Assembly (NCBI GenBank): GCA_003483675.1
Contig: DMYK01000028.1
Location: 1 to 7,801, forward strand
Direction of reading: 5' to 3'
Length of the DNA stretch: 7,801 bases
Origin: Microcoleaceae cyanobacterium UBA11344
Lineage (GTDB): Bacteria; Cyanobacteriota; Cyanobacteriia; Cyanobacteriales; Microcoleaceae
Shown: positions 1-4,370 of the stretch, piece by piece
Position numbering within the stretch: position 1 is the first letter of the stretch
Layout: each line of letters opens with the position of its first letter
Position numbers and translations under genes: made by a program
The notes under the pieces: model-generated
Told to the model about the DNA's origin: nothing
The model's database searches: none
What the model saw: only the letters and a program-made list of their open reading frames with translations

Positions 1-146
1 CTATTGGCAATATTTTCCAAAGCCATACCAGCTACCCAAGCAATAATCTCTCCATAGTCGGACTTGAAGCTGCCGTAAGTATGGCGGTAGCCTTCAATTA
101 GCCGATTCACGAAAGCTTCTATCAGCAGTTCAGTTCCGTTAAACAT
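1..146 (-). CDS. N-terminus of a probable HD-domain metal-dependent phosphohydrolase (partial)
   Basis: This is an open minus-strand frame of 48 complete codons that starts with ATG at 146 and runs off the left edge. It begins MFNGTELLIEAF and includes GYRHTYGSFKSDYGEIIAW and MALENIAN. I recall this N-terminus, especially ALENIAN just before an expected DALYH-type histidine motif, from cyanobacterial proteins annotated as metal-dependent phosphohydrolases with an HD domain. The catalytic His/Asp residues would lie beyond the edge, so the activity cannot be confirmed here. A purine-rich ribosome binding site (GGGGAAG on the minus strand, about 155-161) sits a few bases before the ATG and supports this start. 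A possible -10 (TATAAA on the minus strand, 185-190) lies about 40 bp upstream. The gene is divergent from the gene at 781. The reading frame is well supported; the family name rests on memory of homologues. Confidence 0.55.
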   Translation of the reverse strand, partial: MFNGTELLIEAFVNRLIEGYRHTYGSFKSDYGEIIAWVAGMALENIAN

Positions 147-350
147 ATTCACTTCCCCTATTCAAACTAGGTTGTTAAATTATTTTTATACTTGTTTTTT
201 TGGTGGCTACTCTTTGATCTTAATTTTAACCGAACATAGTTGATGCTAGCTCATATCTCAAGTATCCCTTGATATTATGAAGGATGAACGCTAATTTTAG
301 CGATCGAACAACTAGGCACTCAACACACCCTGTAAATAATTTGGAGCAAT

Positions 351-370
351 GTGCGATCGAGGTATCGCAC
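351..370. repeat. Short inverted repeat (hairpin) GTGCGAT/ATCGCAC
   Basis: Seven-base arms at 351-357 and 364-370 are perfectly complementary, with a six-base loop. The left arm contains a CGATCG-type HIP1 core, which by itself favours palindromes. There is no T-tract, so it is not an intrinsic terminator. It may be a protein site or simply a by-product of HIP1-like sequence. Confidence 0.5.
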
Positions 371-391
371 CCTTCAATCACCAGTACGCCC

Positions 392-410
392 TGACAATCA
401 AGCAATTTGG
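392..410 (+). repeat. Direct repeat copy A (partner at 1594-1612)
   Basis: TGACAATCAAGCAATT (392-407) is exactly repeated at 1594-1609, and both copies continue with one variable base and GG. The pair brackets the 781-1596 gene and its promoter in direct orientation. The right copy supplies that gene's stop codon. Similarity ends on both sides, so this is a short repeat and not a visible insertion boundary. Confidence 0.7.
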
Positions 411-532
411 TCTCTTGCTCCCGGATTCATTCCTTCGCAGACTCAAGACGGAGACTTTAAAAAGCGTAGCATCGTTCCTAACCCCCCGAATTCATTCTCC
501 TAGCGCAGGCTGACTGACGGGAGTAATTCTCA

Positions 533-606
533 CACTTCGGCTACCCATTCGACTACACTTCGGCTTCGCTCAGTGGGGGCCGCTTTCGTGGGGGCCCGCT
601 TTCGTG
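533..606 (+). repeat. CACTTCG-type spacer repeat followed by a 15/16-bp tandem duplication
   Basis: CACTTCGGCT occurs at 533 and again at 556, where it continues as CACTTCGGCTTCGCTCAGTG (556-575). A related unit starts at 2943 in another spacer. Directly behind it TGGGGGCCGCTTTCG (574-588) is repeated as TGGGGGCCCGCTTTCG (589-604). Sequences of the CACTTCG...GCTCAGTG kind are, to my knowledge, dispersed in spacers of filamentous cyanobacteria. No coding function is apparent. Confidence 0.6.
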
Positions 607-631
607 ACCGGTGATTTTCCACCCTAAAAAG

Positions 632-647
632 TGTGATCTATATCACC
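632..647 (+). promoter_or_regulatory. CRP-family (SyCRP1-like) operator, class II position
   Basis: TGTGATCTATATCACC fits the TGTGA-N6-TCACA consensus shared by E. coli CRP and cyanobacterial SyCRP1 in nine of ten half-site positions. Its centre lies between 639 and 640. A good -10 hexamer TATACT at 669-674 predicts transcription from about 681, which puts the operator centre at -41.5, the standard class II activator position. No separate -35 element is needed or obvious. The natural target is the gene at 781. It does not fit NtcA (GTA-N8-TAC). Binding by a cAMP receptor is inferred from the sequence only. Confidence 0.65.
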
Positions 648-668
648 TCCCGCAGCCAGAACAAGAGC

Positions 669-674
669 TATACT
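669..674 (+). promoter_or_regulatory. -10 element TATACT of the 781 gene
   Basis: TATACT differs from TATAAT at one position and stands about 107 bp before the ATG, giving a predicted untranslated leader of about 100 nt. Its spacing to the CRP-like site makes an activator-dependent promoter likely. The leader itself (681-780) shows no obvious fold or strong ribosome binding site. Confidence 0.55.
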
Positions 675-780
675 AGGGTAAGGGATCAAAAAATAACAAG
701 TGTATTTCTCCACCATTGCTGTCCTCTGCCCTCGTCTGCGATATATTAACCCGTCTACTTAATCATCAAGGTTCCAGGCA

Positions 781-1596
781 ATGATTAAAGAAAAAAATAA
801 AGATGCCGACCTTTCTCAACGCCGACATACAGATATCATCCTAGGACAGCTTCCTGTAGAAGTTAAAGATTGGGCAGAAAGCCTGCCTTGGAACCAGCGC
901 CGTTATCTATTGTCCCTCTGTTACATATTGTGCGCGTCCACTCCCGACTTGCAAGCAGAATTTTTAGATGACTACACAGCAGACGGCTTAATTTCAAAAA
1001 TGTTTGAAGACGTAGATACTCTGCACCGAGTCAAAGAGTATTTAATCAGGTTCCGAGTCAAAAAAGAATTAAACGAATCAGATTTAAGAAGCTACATCAA
1101 ACAATTTTACATCCACTCAGCTCAACAATCACGCCGGGCAACTGACCAGTATTTAGAATCTGCACTCCGCTTCGTCTTGAGTACAGAAGAACGCAATAAT
1201 GTTTTCAACTACATTTTAGGTTTTGAATTTCTTAAGATTGTGTTTCAAATGAGCTGGCTGCAACACGAACGATTGGCGAGACTACAAAAAAATCAGTCGC
1301 AGTTTATTGACACCTATATCAAACCGATTCAACACGCACACAAAATTAACGGCATAATTGTACCGAAAGATGAGAAAATTTTTTTTGCTAGACGCGCTTA
1401 TTACGTTCAAATGCCTAACATTTCCCACAAGAAAGTAATTGAGTTAGTTATGGCAAGTTTTACTACAGAAATGGTGACTAACTGCGGGTTTTCTATAAGT
1501 CGCCACGCTCAAGCTTTGCGCTTTGACTGCGATTACATTTACCATCCCGAACCCGAAGAAGCAAGATTCCCTACGGAATTGCAATTTATTTATTGA
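781..1596 (+). CDS. Conserved-looking cyanobacterial protein of unknown function, 271 aa
   Basis: I do not recognise a characterised family. The product is a soluble, charged, mostly helical protein with no signal peptide, no clear membrane segment, no P-loop and no zinc or HTH motif that I can point to. Notable stretches are WNQRRYLLSLCYIL (residues about 37-50), EFLDDYTADGLISKM, SDLRSYIKQFYIHSAQQSRR, SWLQHERLARLQKNQ, and NGIIVPKDEKIFFARRAYY. This arrangement looks like a conserved family and not random coding sequence. The ATG at 781 is the first in frame; the upstream AAGG is a weak ribosome binding site. The gene looks AT-richer than gshA next to it. Its promoter carries a CRP-like operator at -41.5, so expression probably follows cAMP. 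In Synechocystis SyCRP1 controls pili and motility genes, which is at most a hint of function. It stands alone: gshA begins 181 bp later with its own promoter-like sequence. Confidence 0.85.
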   Translation: MIKEKNKDADLSQRRHTDIILGQLPVEVKDWAESLPWNQRRYLLSLCYILCASTPDLQAEFLDDYTADGLISKMFEDVDTLHRVKEYLIRFRVKKELNESDLRSYIKQFYIHSAQQSRRATDQYLESALRFVLSTEERNNVFNYILGFEFLKIVFQMSWLQHERLARLQKNQSQFIDTYIKPIQHAHKINGIIVPKDEKIFFARRAYYVQMPNISHKKVIELVMASFTTEMVTNCGFSISRHAQALRFDCDYIYHPEPEEARFPTELQFIY

Positions 1597-1612
1597 CAAT
1601 CAAGCAATTGGG
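1594..1612 (+). repeat. Direct repeat copy B (partner at 392-410)
   Basis: This second copy of TGACAATCAAGCAATT overlaps the TGA stop codon of the 271-aa gene. It runs into a small GGGC/GCCC hairpin (1610-1613 with 1619-1622) that lacks a T-tract, so no convincing terminator follows this gene. Confidence 0.65.
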
Positions 1613-1735
1613 CCCGGAGCCCGCAGATTGAGCCGTGGGGTTAATTCTTCAATCCATAAAACCAGGTTTCCGTGGGAGTCGATCGCAAATTTTAACTCTG
1701 CCTTGTGTGGAAGATAGTCTTAATTGGTCAATTTT

Positions 1736-1744
1736 TGGGATAAT
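1736..1744 (+). promoter_or_regulatory. Possible extended -10 promoter of gshA
   Basis: TGGGATAAT matches an extended -10 (TGn followed by GATAAT). It would start transcription near 1751, about 27 nt before the GTG start codon. No good -35 lies 17 bp upstream, which is tolerable for an extended -10. This is a sequence prediction only. Confidence 0.4.
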
Positions 1745-1777
1745 AGAAATAGCACTCAACTTAGCTGAGGAACAAAC

Positions 1778-2929
1778 GTGCTGCTATCAAAAGGCTTTGA
1801 AGTAGAAATGTATACCGGCACGCCACAAGGTGATGTGGTCGGTCTCTCCGATCGCATAGTCGCCGATTTAGAGGGATTTGTGCGCGAGCCTGATAGTCGC
1901 AATGTGGAGTACACGACTGCCCCCATGTGCAGCTACGATCGCCTGCTGTGCGCCCTAGTCAAGCCGCGAGTCCGGCTGCGACAGTATTTAAAACAATTGG
2001 GCGACTATACCTTGCTGCCGGGAAGTACCCTGTCTCTCGGAGGGAGCGATCGATTTTACCGCTCCGATCCCAACAACCCCTACCACACCTACATCGAGCA
2101 AACCTACGGCACCAAAGTCGTCACCGCCAGCATTCACATCAACATCGGCATCTCTCAACCAGAAATGCTGATGCGGGCAATTCGCCTCGCCCGCGTCGAA
2201 GCACCCCTCTACCTTGCCTTGAGCGCCTCTTCCCCTTTCCTCGACGGCTCAGTCACCGGCTATCATTCCACCCGGTGGGGTTTGTTTCCCAAAACTCCAG
2301 CCATTGTCCCCCTGTTTGAAAGTCACAAGCATTACATCCAGTGGACTGAAGCACAGCTAGAACTCGGTACCATGCAAAATGTCCGCCACCTGTGGTCTGC
2401 TGTGCGCCCAAATGGCGATCGTCGCCCCTACTGTCTCAACCGCCTGGAACTGAGAATTTGTGACCTAGAAGTCAATCCTCTCGCCCTGTTGGCCATTACT
2501 GCCTTGTTAGAAGCTCGGATTTGGCAGATGATGGAAGACCCCAGCTTAGACCCATTGGAACTCAGCACTTTGCCAGCGGCTACCCGCAACGAAGACTTAG
2601 TTGCCCTCACCGATGCCAACGAAATTGCTGCATCCCGCCAAAGTTTGGATGCCGAACTCACGCACTGGCAAGATGGCAGAACTATTCTGGCACGAGATTG
2701 GATTGAGGAAATTTACCAGCAAGTCTGGCCATTTGCCAAAAAACGCGGCTTTAGCTGCTTTCTCTCGCCGCTCAAAAAGATTCTTCGGGAAGGCAACACC
2801 GCCCAGCAGTGGTTGAAGCTCCATGATAGTGGTTTGGACACGCAGAGTATTATTCTGCAAGGGATTAATGGGATGGCTCACCAGGAATGGGAGCTCGAAG
2901 ATAACTTGTGTGCCATGTTAGTTGCTTGA
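1778..2929 (+). CDS. gshA: Glutamate-cysteine ligase, cyanobacterial type
   Basis: GshA joins glutamate and cysteine with ATP to gamma-glutamylcysteine, the first and limiting step of glutathione synthesis in the cytosol. The 383-aa length fits the cyanobacterial family. Its conserved blocks are visible in order: GFEVEMYTGTPQG at the N-terminus, EYTTAP (44-49), PGSTLSLGGSDRF (81-93), YHTYIEQTYG and SIHINIG (about 102-124), HLWSAVRPNGDRRP (204-217) and NRLELRICDL (221-230). The start is GTG at 1778. GAGG at 1767-1770, seven bases upstream, supports it, and the family usually begins just before this GFEVE motif. The gene looks intact. No gshB is present nearby, so the second step is encoded elsewhere. 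The peroxiredoxin at the right edge acts in the same stress area but is not linked in an operon. Confidence 0.95.
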   Translation: MLLSKGFEVEMYTGTPQGDVVGLSDRIVADLEGFVREPDSRNVEYTTAPMCSYDRLLCALVKPRVRLRQYLKQLGDYTLLPGSTLSLGGSDRFYRSDPNNPYHTYIEQTYGTKVVTASIHINIGISQPEMLMRAIRLARVEAPLYLALSASSPFLDGSVTGYHSTRWGLFPKTPAIVPLFESHKHYIQWTEAQLELGTMQNVRHLWSAVRPNGDRRPYCLNRLELRICDLEVNPLALLAITALLEARIWQMMEDPSLDPLELSTLPAATRNEDLVALTDANEIAASRQSLDAELTHWQDGRTILARDWIEEIYQQVWPFAKKRGFSCFLSPLKKILREGNTAQQWLKLHDSGLDTQSIILQGINGMAHQEWELEDNLCAMLVA

Positions 2930-2942
2930 AAGGAGCAATCAA

Positions 2943-2963
2943 CACTTCGACTACGCGAGCGTG
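2943..2963 (+). repeat. Dispersed-repeat relative, CACTTCGACTACGCGAGCGTG
   Basis: This unit directly after gshA resembles the CACTTCGGCTTCGCTCAGTG unit at 556-575, sharing the first seven bases exactly and the rest loosely. It borders the inverted-repeat segment that starts at 2962. Confidence 0.4.
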
Positions 2964-3066
2964 ACCGATCAGAATATTTAATCAATGGAACGCGACACCG
3001 GTGATAAATAAAAGCTATGAATTGTATCTACCTTTGGGTAGATTTACATAGCAACCCGATCGGTCA
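2962..3066. repeat. Inverted-repeat-bounded segment with a nested hairpin
   Basis: TGACCGATC (2962-2970) and GATCGGTCA (3058-3066) are perfect nine-base inverted repeats bounding 105 bp. Inside, GCTATG (3014-3019) pairs with CATAGC (3047-3052), and ATCTACC (3026-3032) pairs with GGTAGAT (3037-3043) around a TTTG loop. Transcribed, this could fold as a stem with an internal loop. It has no T-tract, so it is not a typical terminator for gshA. Candidates are a small MITE-like element, a REP-like sequence, or a structured 3' region of gshA mRNA. Confidence 0.5.
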
Positions 3067-3075
3067 TGTTTGACG

Positions 3076-3212
3076 TTTTTAATTGCTGAAACCATTGATT
3101 TTATTGCCCGATCGCATCTACTTCTGACCGTTCTCCTAGATAACTCAAGCCTTCTGACTTCTGACTTCTGACTTCTGATTTCTGACTTCTGACTTCAACA
3201 TCTGCTATAGCT
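3076..3212 (+). repeat. Spacer element, left copy, directly before trmL
   Basis: This copy begins with a 32-bp block (3076-3107) that recurs at 3738-3769 with one mismatch. It goes on through pyrimidine-rich sequence and a heptamer array to TCTGCTATAGCT, whose end touches the trmL start region. The right copy behind trmL has the same order of parts but is shorter (about 80 versus 137 bp), mainly because of different heptamer tracts and extra sequence at 3108-3150. Confidence 0.7.
3151..3196 (+). repeat. Heptanucleotide tandem repeat (CTTCTGA)n
   Basis: Six complete seven-base units lie at 3151-3192 (five CTTCTGA and one TTTCTGA), followed by CTTC. A stray CTTCTGA stands at 3121-3127. Such short tandemly repeated heptamers (STRR) are a known hallmark of filamentous cyanobacterial spacers. 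The repeat also creates an artificial minus-strand frame reading EVRSQKSEVRSQKSE, which should not be taken for a protein. Confidence 0.85.
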
Positions 3213-3214
3213 TC

Positions 3215-3676
3215 ATGCCCCAACTTGTCTTGATTCACCCGCAAATCCCCCCGAATACTGGCAATATCGCTCGCACTTGTGCTGCCACAGGTACTGAATT
3301 GCATTTAGTCGGGCCGCTGGGGTTTGAAATTACCGATCGCTACCTCAAACGGGCCGGTTTAGATTACTGGCCCTATGTCAACCTCCACTGTCACGAAGAT
3401 TTAGCGGCTTTTTTGGCGATTCAGCAGCAACGGGGAGGACGATCGATCGGATTCACCACTGGCGGGCGATACAGTTACGCGAAATTCCAATTTCAATCCA
3501 GCGACTGGCTGATGTTTGGCTCGGAAACTATCGGAATTCCTGAATTCGTCTTAGATGCCTGTGATGCCACAGTTTTTATTCCCATGAGCCAGCCTGGAGT
3601 GCGGAGTTTAAACCTCTCTGTCAGCGCAGCTGTAGGTTTATTTGAGGCGAGGCGACAGTTGGGCGAGCTGGGATAA
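3215..3676 (+). CDS. trmL: tRNA (cytidine(34)-2'-O)-methyltransferase
   Basis: TrmL uses S-adenosylmethionine to methylate the 2'-oxygen of the wobble nucleotide, in E. coli in two leucine tRNAs. The 153-aa length is typical of this minimal SPOUT (trefoil knot) enzyme. The three SPOUT motifs are clear: PPNTGNIART (residues 12-21, motif 1), FGSETIGIP (101-109, motif 2), and IPMSQPGVRSLNLSVSAAVG (from 122, motif 3, with Ser131 and Asn133 in the knot). Motif 2 has Ser where many members have Pro. The ATG at 3215 is the only usable start, because the frame upstream is closed by TGA at 3176-3178 inside the heptamer repeat and has no other start codon. There is no recognisable ribosome binding site, since the repeat element abuts the ATG. 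The gene stands alone between two copies of that element. Confidence 0.95.
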   Translation: MPQLVLIHPQIPPNTGNIARTCAATGTELHLVGPLGFEITDRYLKRAGLDYWPYVNLHCHEDLAAFLAIQQQRGGRSIGFTTGGRYSYAKFQFQSSDWLMFGSETIGIPEFVLDACDATVFIPMSQPGVRSLNLSVSAAVGLFEARRQLGELG

Positions 3677-3737
3677 AGCATGATCAACACCATACATAGA
3701 TAGATCTTTAATAGCTCCCTTCTCGGTGATTAGAACA

Positions 3738-3817
3738 TTTTTAATTGCTGAAACCATTGATCTTATTGCATTTTCCTTCTCCCTTCTGCCTTCTTCCTTC
3801 TTTCTTCTGCTATAGCT
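3738..3817 (+). repeat. Spacer element, right copy, behind trmL
   Basis: This is the second copy, in the same orientation: the 32-bp block at 3738-3769 (31/32 identical to 3076-3107), then five perfectly phased CTTCTNN heptads at 3776-3810 (endings CC, GC, TC, TT, GC), then TATAGCT. Its heptads share the CTTCT core and seven-base period of the left copy but vary in the last two bases. Confidence 0.7.
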
Positions 3818-4026
3818 CCCGGCTACTGCCAAATCTTCATCTAAATATAAGAAATTCATATCAAAGCGGTGAAACTCTAGATAGCAAAGATTAATAGATT
3901 TTATTCATCTAAAAACAGATTGTGATCAACAACACTAAATTACCGATCGGAGATGATCAAACCAATAAAACATAGATTTGCTGCCATTGGTAGCGCCCAT
4001 GACCGCACGTAGGTCACAAACCCACG

Positions 4027-4045
4027 GTATATCTAGTAAATATAC
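4027..4045. repeat. Inverted repeat GTATAT-N7-ATATAC
   Basis: Six-base arms at 4027-4032 and 4040-4045 are perfectly complementary and lie just before the candidate leader RNA. It could be an operator overlapping the promoter of the peptidase gene (TATACG at 4041-4046 is a poor -10). It is not an NtcA site, because the spacing is wrong. Confidence 0.35.
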
Positions 4046-4052
4046 GGTTGTA

Positions 4053-4255
4053 GCTAGGCAGGAAATTAGGATAGAGTCCGATCATCAAAGATGACGCTCC
4101 TAGCCCATGCCTGAACCGGTATTTTATTTATTTGTTCTAGCTATTGCCTTGTAAGGCTTCTGGGGTGTAATAGCAGCAAGTTTTACCGGAAATTTTAATT
4201 GTTGTGGCTGTCCGAGCTTGTCTAAATTTGAAAAGCAAGCTAATCTTGCCTAAGC
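4053..4255 (+). ncRNA. Candidate structured leader RNA, possibly a riboswitch (c-di-AMP class considered)
   Basis: GCTAGGCAGG (4053-4062) pairs with CTTGCCTAAGC (4245-4255) with one bulged base, closing about 200 nt. Inside, AGCTTG/CAAGCT (4215-4220 with 4236-4241), GCTATT/AATAGC (4140-4145 with 4169-4174), GCCT/AGGC (4146-4157), TCATC/GATGA (4082-4094) and CCGGTA/TACCGG (4116-4121 with 4184-4189) can form helices. AGGCA (4056-4060) could instead pair with TGCCT at 4108-4112, a possible switch. Blocks in order, GAACC, GGGGTGTAAT, CTGTCCGA and AGCTAATC, recall ydaO-yuaA c-di-AMP riboswitches, which often precede cell-wall hydrolase genes such as the one here. Against it: the helix expected next to GAACC is not evident, and 15 extra bases split the CCGUC-AGCUAA block. 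The class is therefore tentative. Confidence 0.35.
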
Positions 4256-4265
4256 ATGATAGCTG

Positions 4266-4294
4266 TCAACAATCAGAATATTCTTGGTTGTTGA
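4266..4294 (+). promoter_or_regulatory. Leader hairpin TCAACAA...TTGTTGA
   Basis: TCAACAA (4266-4272) pairs perfectly with TTGTTGA (4288-4294). Pairing continues inward with a G-T wobble, C-G and A-T, for a stem of about ten pairs around GAATATTCT. It follows the candidate aptamer and precedes the ribosome binding site by about 60 nt. Without a T-tract it is not a clear terminator. It may be an expression platform or a protein operator. Confidence 0.45.
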
Positions 4295-4354
4295 TTTATA
4301 ACGGCGTCATGCGATACCCTTGAGTGTTTCCAAGGACTGTTAAGCGCTTCTCAG

Positions 4355-4361
4355 TAGGAGG
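4355..4361 (+). promoter_or_regulatory. Strong ribosome binding site TAGGAGG that decides a TTG start
   Basis: TAGGAGG ends nine bases before the TTG at 4371, a normal spacing. The other in-frame TTG at 4362 would touch the site and cannot be used. The start of the peptidase gene is therefore placed at 4371. Confidence 0.75.
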
Positions 4362-4370
4362 TTGTTTTTT

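Larger units (their letters stand above)
147..780. other. 634-bp intergenic region, no convincing gene
   Basis: The spacer separates the divergent genes at 146 and 781. It holds the likely 5' region of the minus-strand gene (147-about 190), a short hairpin (351-370), one copy of a direct repeat shared with position 1594, a cluster of CACTTCG-type repeats with a tandem duplication (533-606), and the CRP-like promoter of the downstream gene (632-674). The only small ORF with an ATG that I examined closely (349-513, 54 codons) has no properly spaced ribosome binding site and no recognisable product. Confidence 0.6.
3677..4370. other. 694-bp non-coding stretch upstream of the peptidase gene
   Basis: After the right repeat copy (3738-3817) no gene is visible. 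The part 3818-4020 is AT-rich and shows only a small TGACC/GGTCA hairpin (4000-4016). From about 4027 the sequence turns into a candidate structured leader: an inverted repeat (4027-4045), a region with long-range complementarity (4053-4255), a hairpin (4266-4294) and a strong ribosome binding site (4355-4361). The length and the fold suggest a long 5' leader for the M23 peptidase gene. I see no clear terminator for trmL. Confidence 0.55.

Noticed and set aside
349..513. Small plus-strand ORF of 54 codons in the first spacer (starts MCDRGIAP)
   Set aside because: The only GGAG lies two bases from the ATG, the ORF runs through a HIP1-type hairpin and a direct repeat, and the product is not recognisable. 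Chance is more likely.
1610..1622. Terminator after the 271-aa gene (GGGC/GCCC hairpin)
   Set aside because: The stem has four pairs and no T-tract follows.
1523..1717. 64-codon plus-strand ORF overlapping the end of the 271-aa gene
   Set aside because: It is a frame shadow of the upstream gene that continues into the spacer with a repeat. There is no ribosome binding site or family resemblance.
3151..3196. Possible CRISPR-like array
   Set aside because: Units are seven bases with no spacers, so it is a simple tandem repeat.
3101..3304. Minus-strand frame with VRSQKSEVRSQKSE repeats
   Set aside because: It is the translation of the CTTCTGA heptamer array and overlaps trmL. This is a well-known kind of false gene in cyanobacteria.
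3921..3935. Second CRP-like site TGTGATCAACAACAC
   Set aside because: Only the left half-site fits; the right half does not match TCACA, and no promoter is spaced to it.
4027..4045. NtcA site (GTA-N8-TAC) before the peptidase gene
   Set aside because: GTA and TAC are present in the palindrome but 13 bases apart, not 8.
4107..4154. 15-codon hydrophobic peptide frame MPEPVFYLFVLAIAL in the peptidase leader
   Set aside because: No ribosome binding site, very short, and it lies inside the candidate structured RNA. It could be a leader peptide, but nothing supports this.
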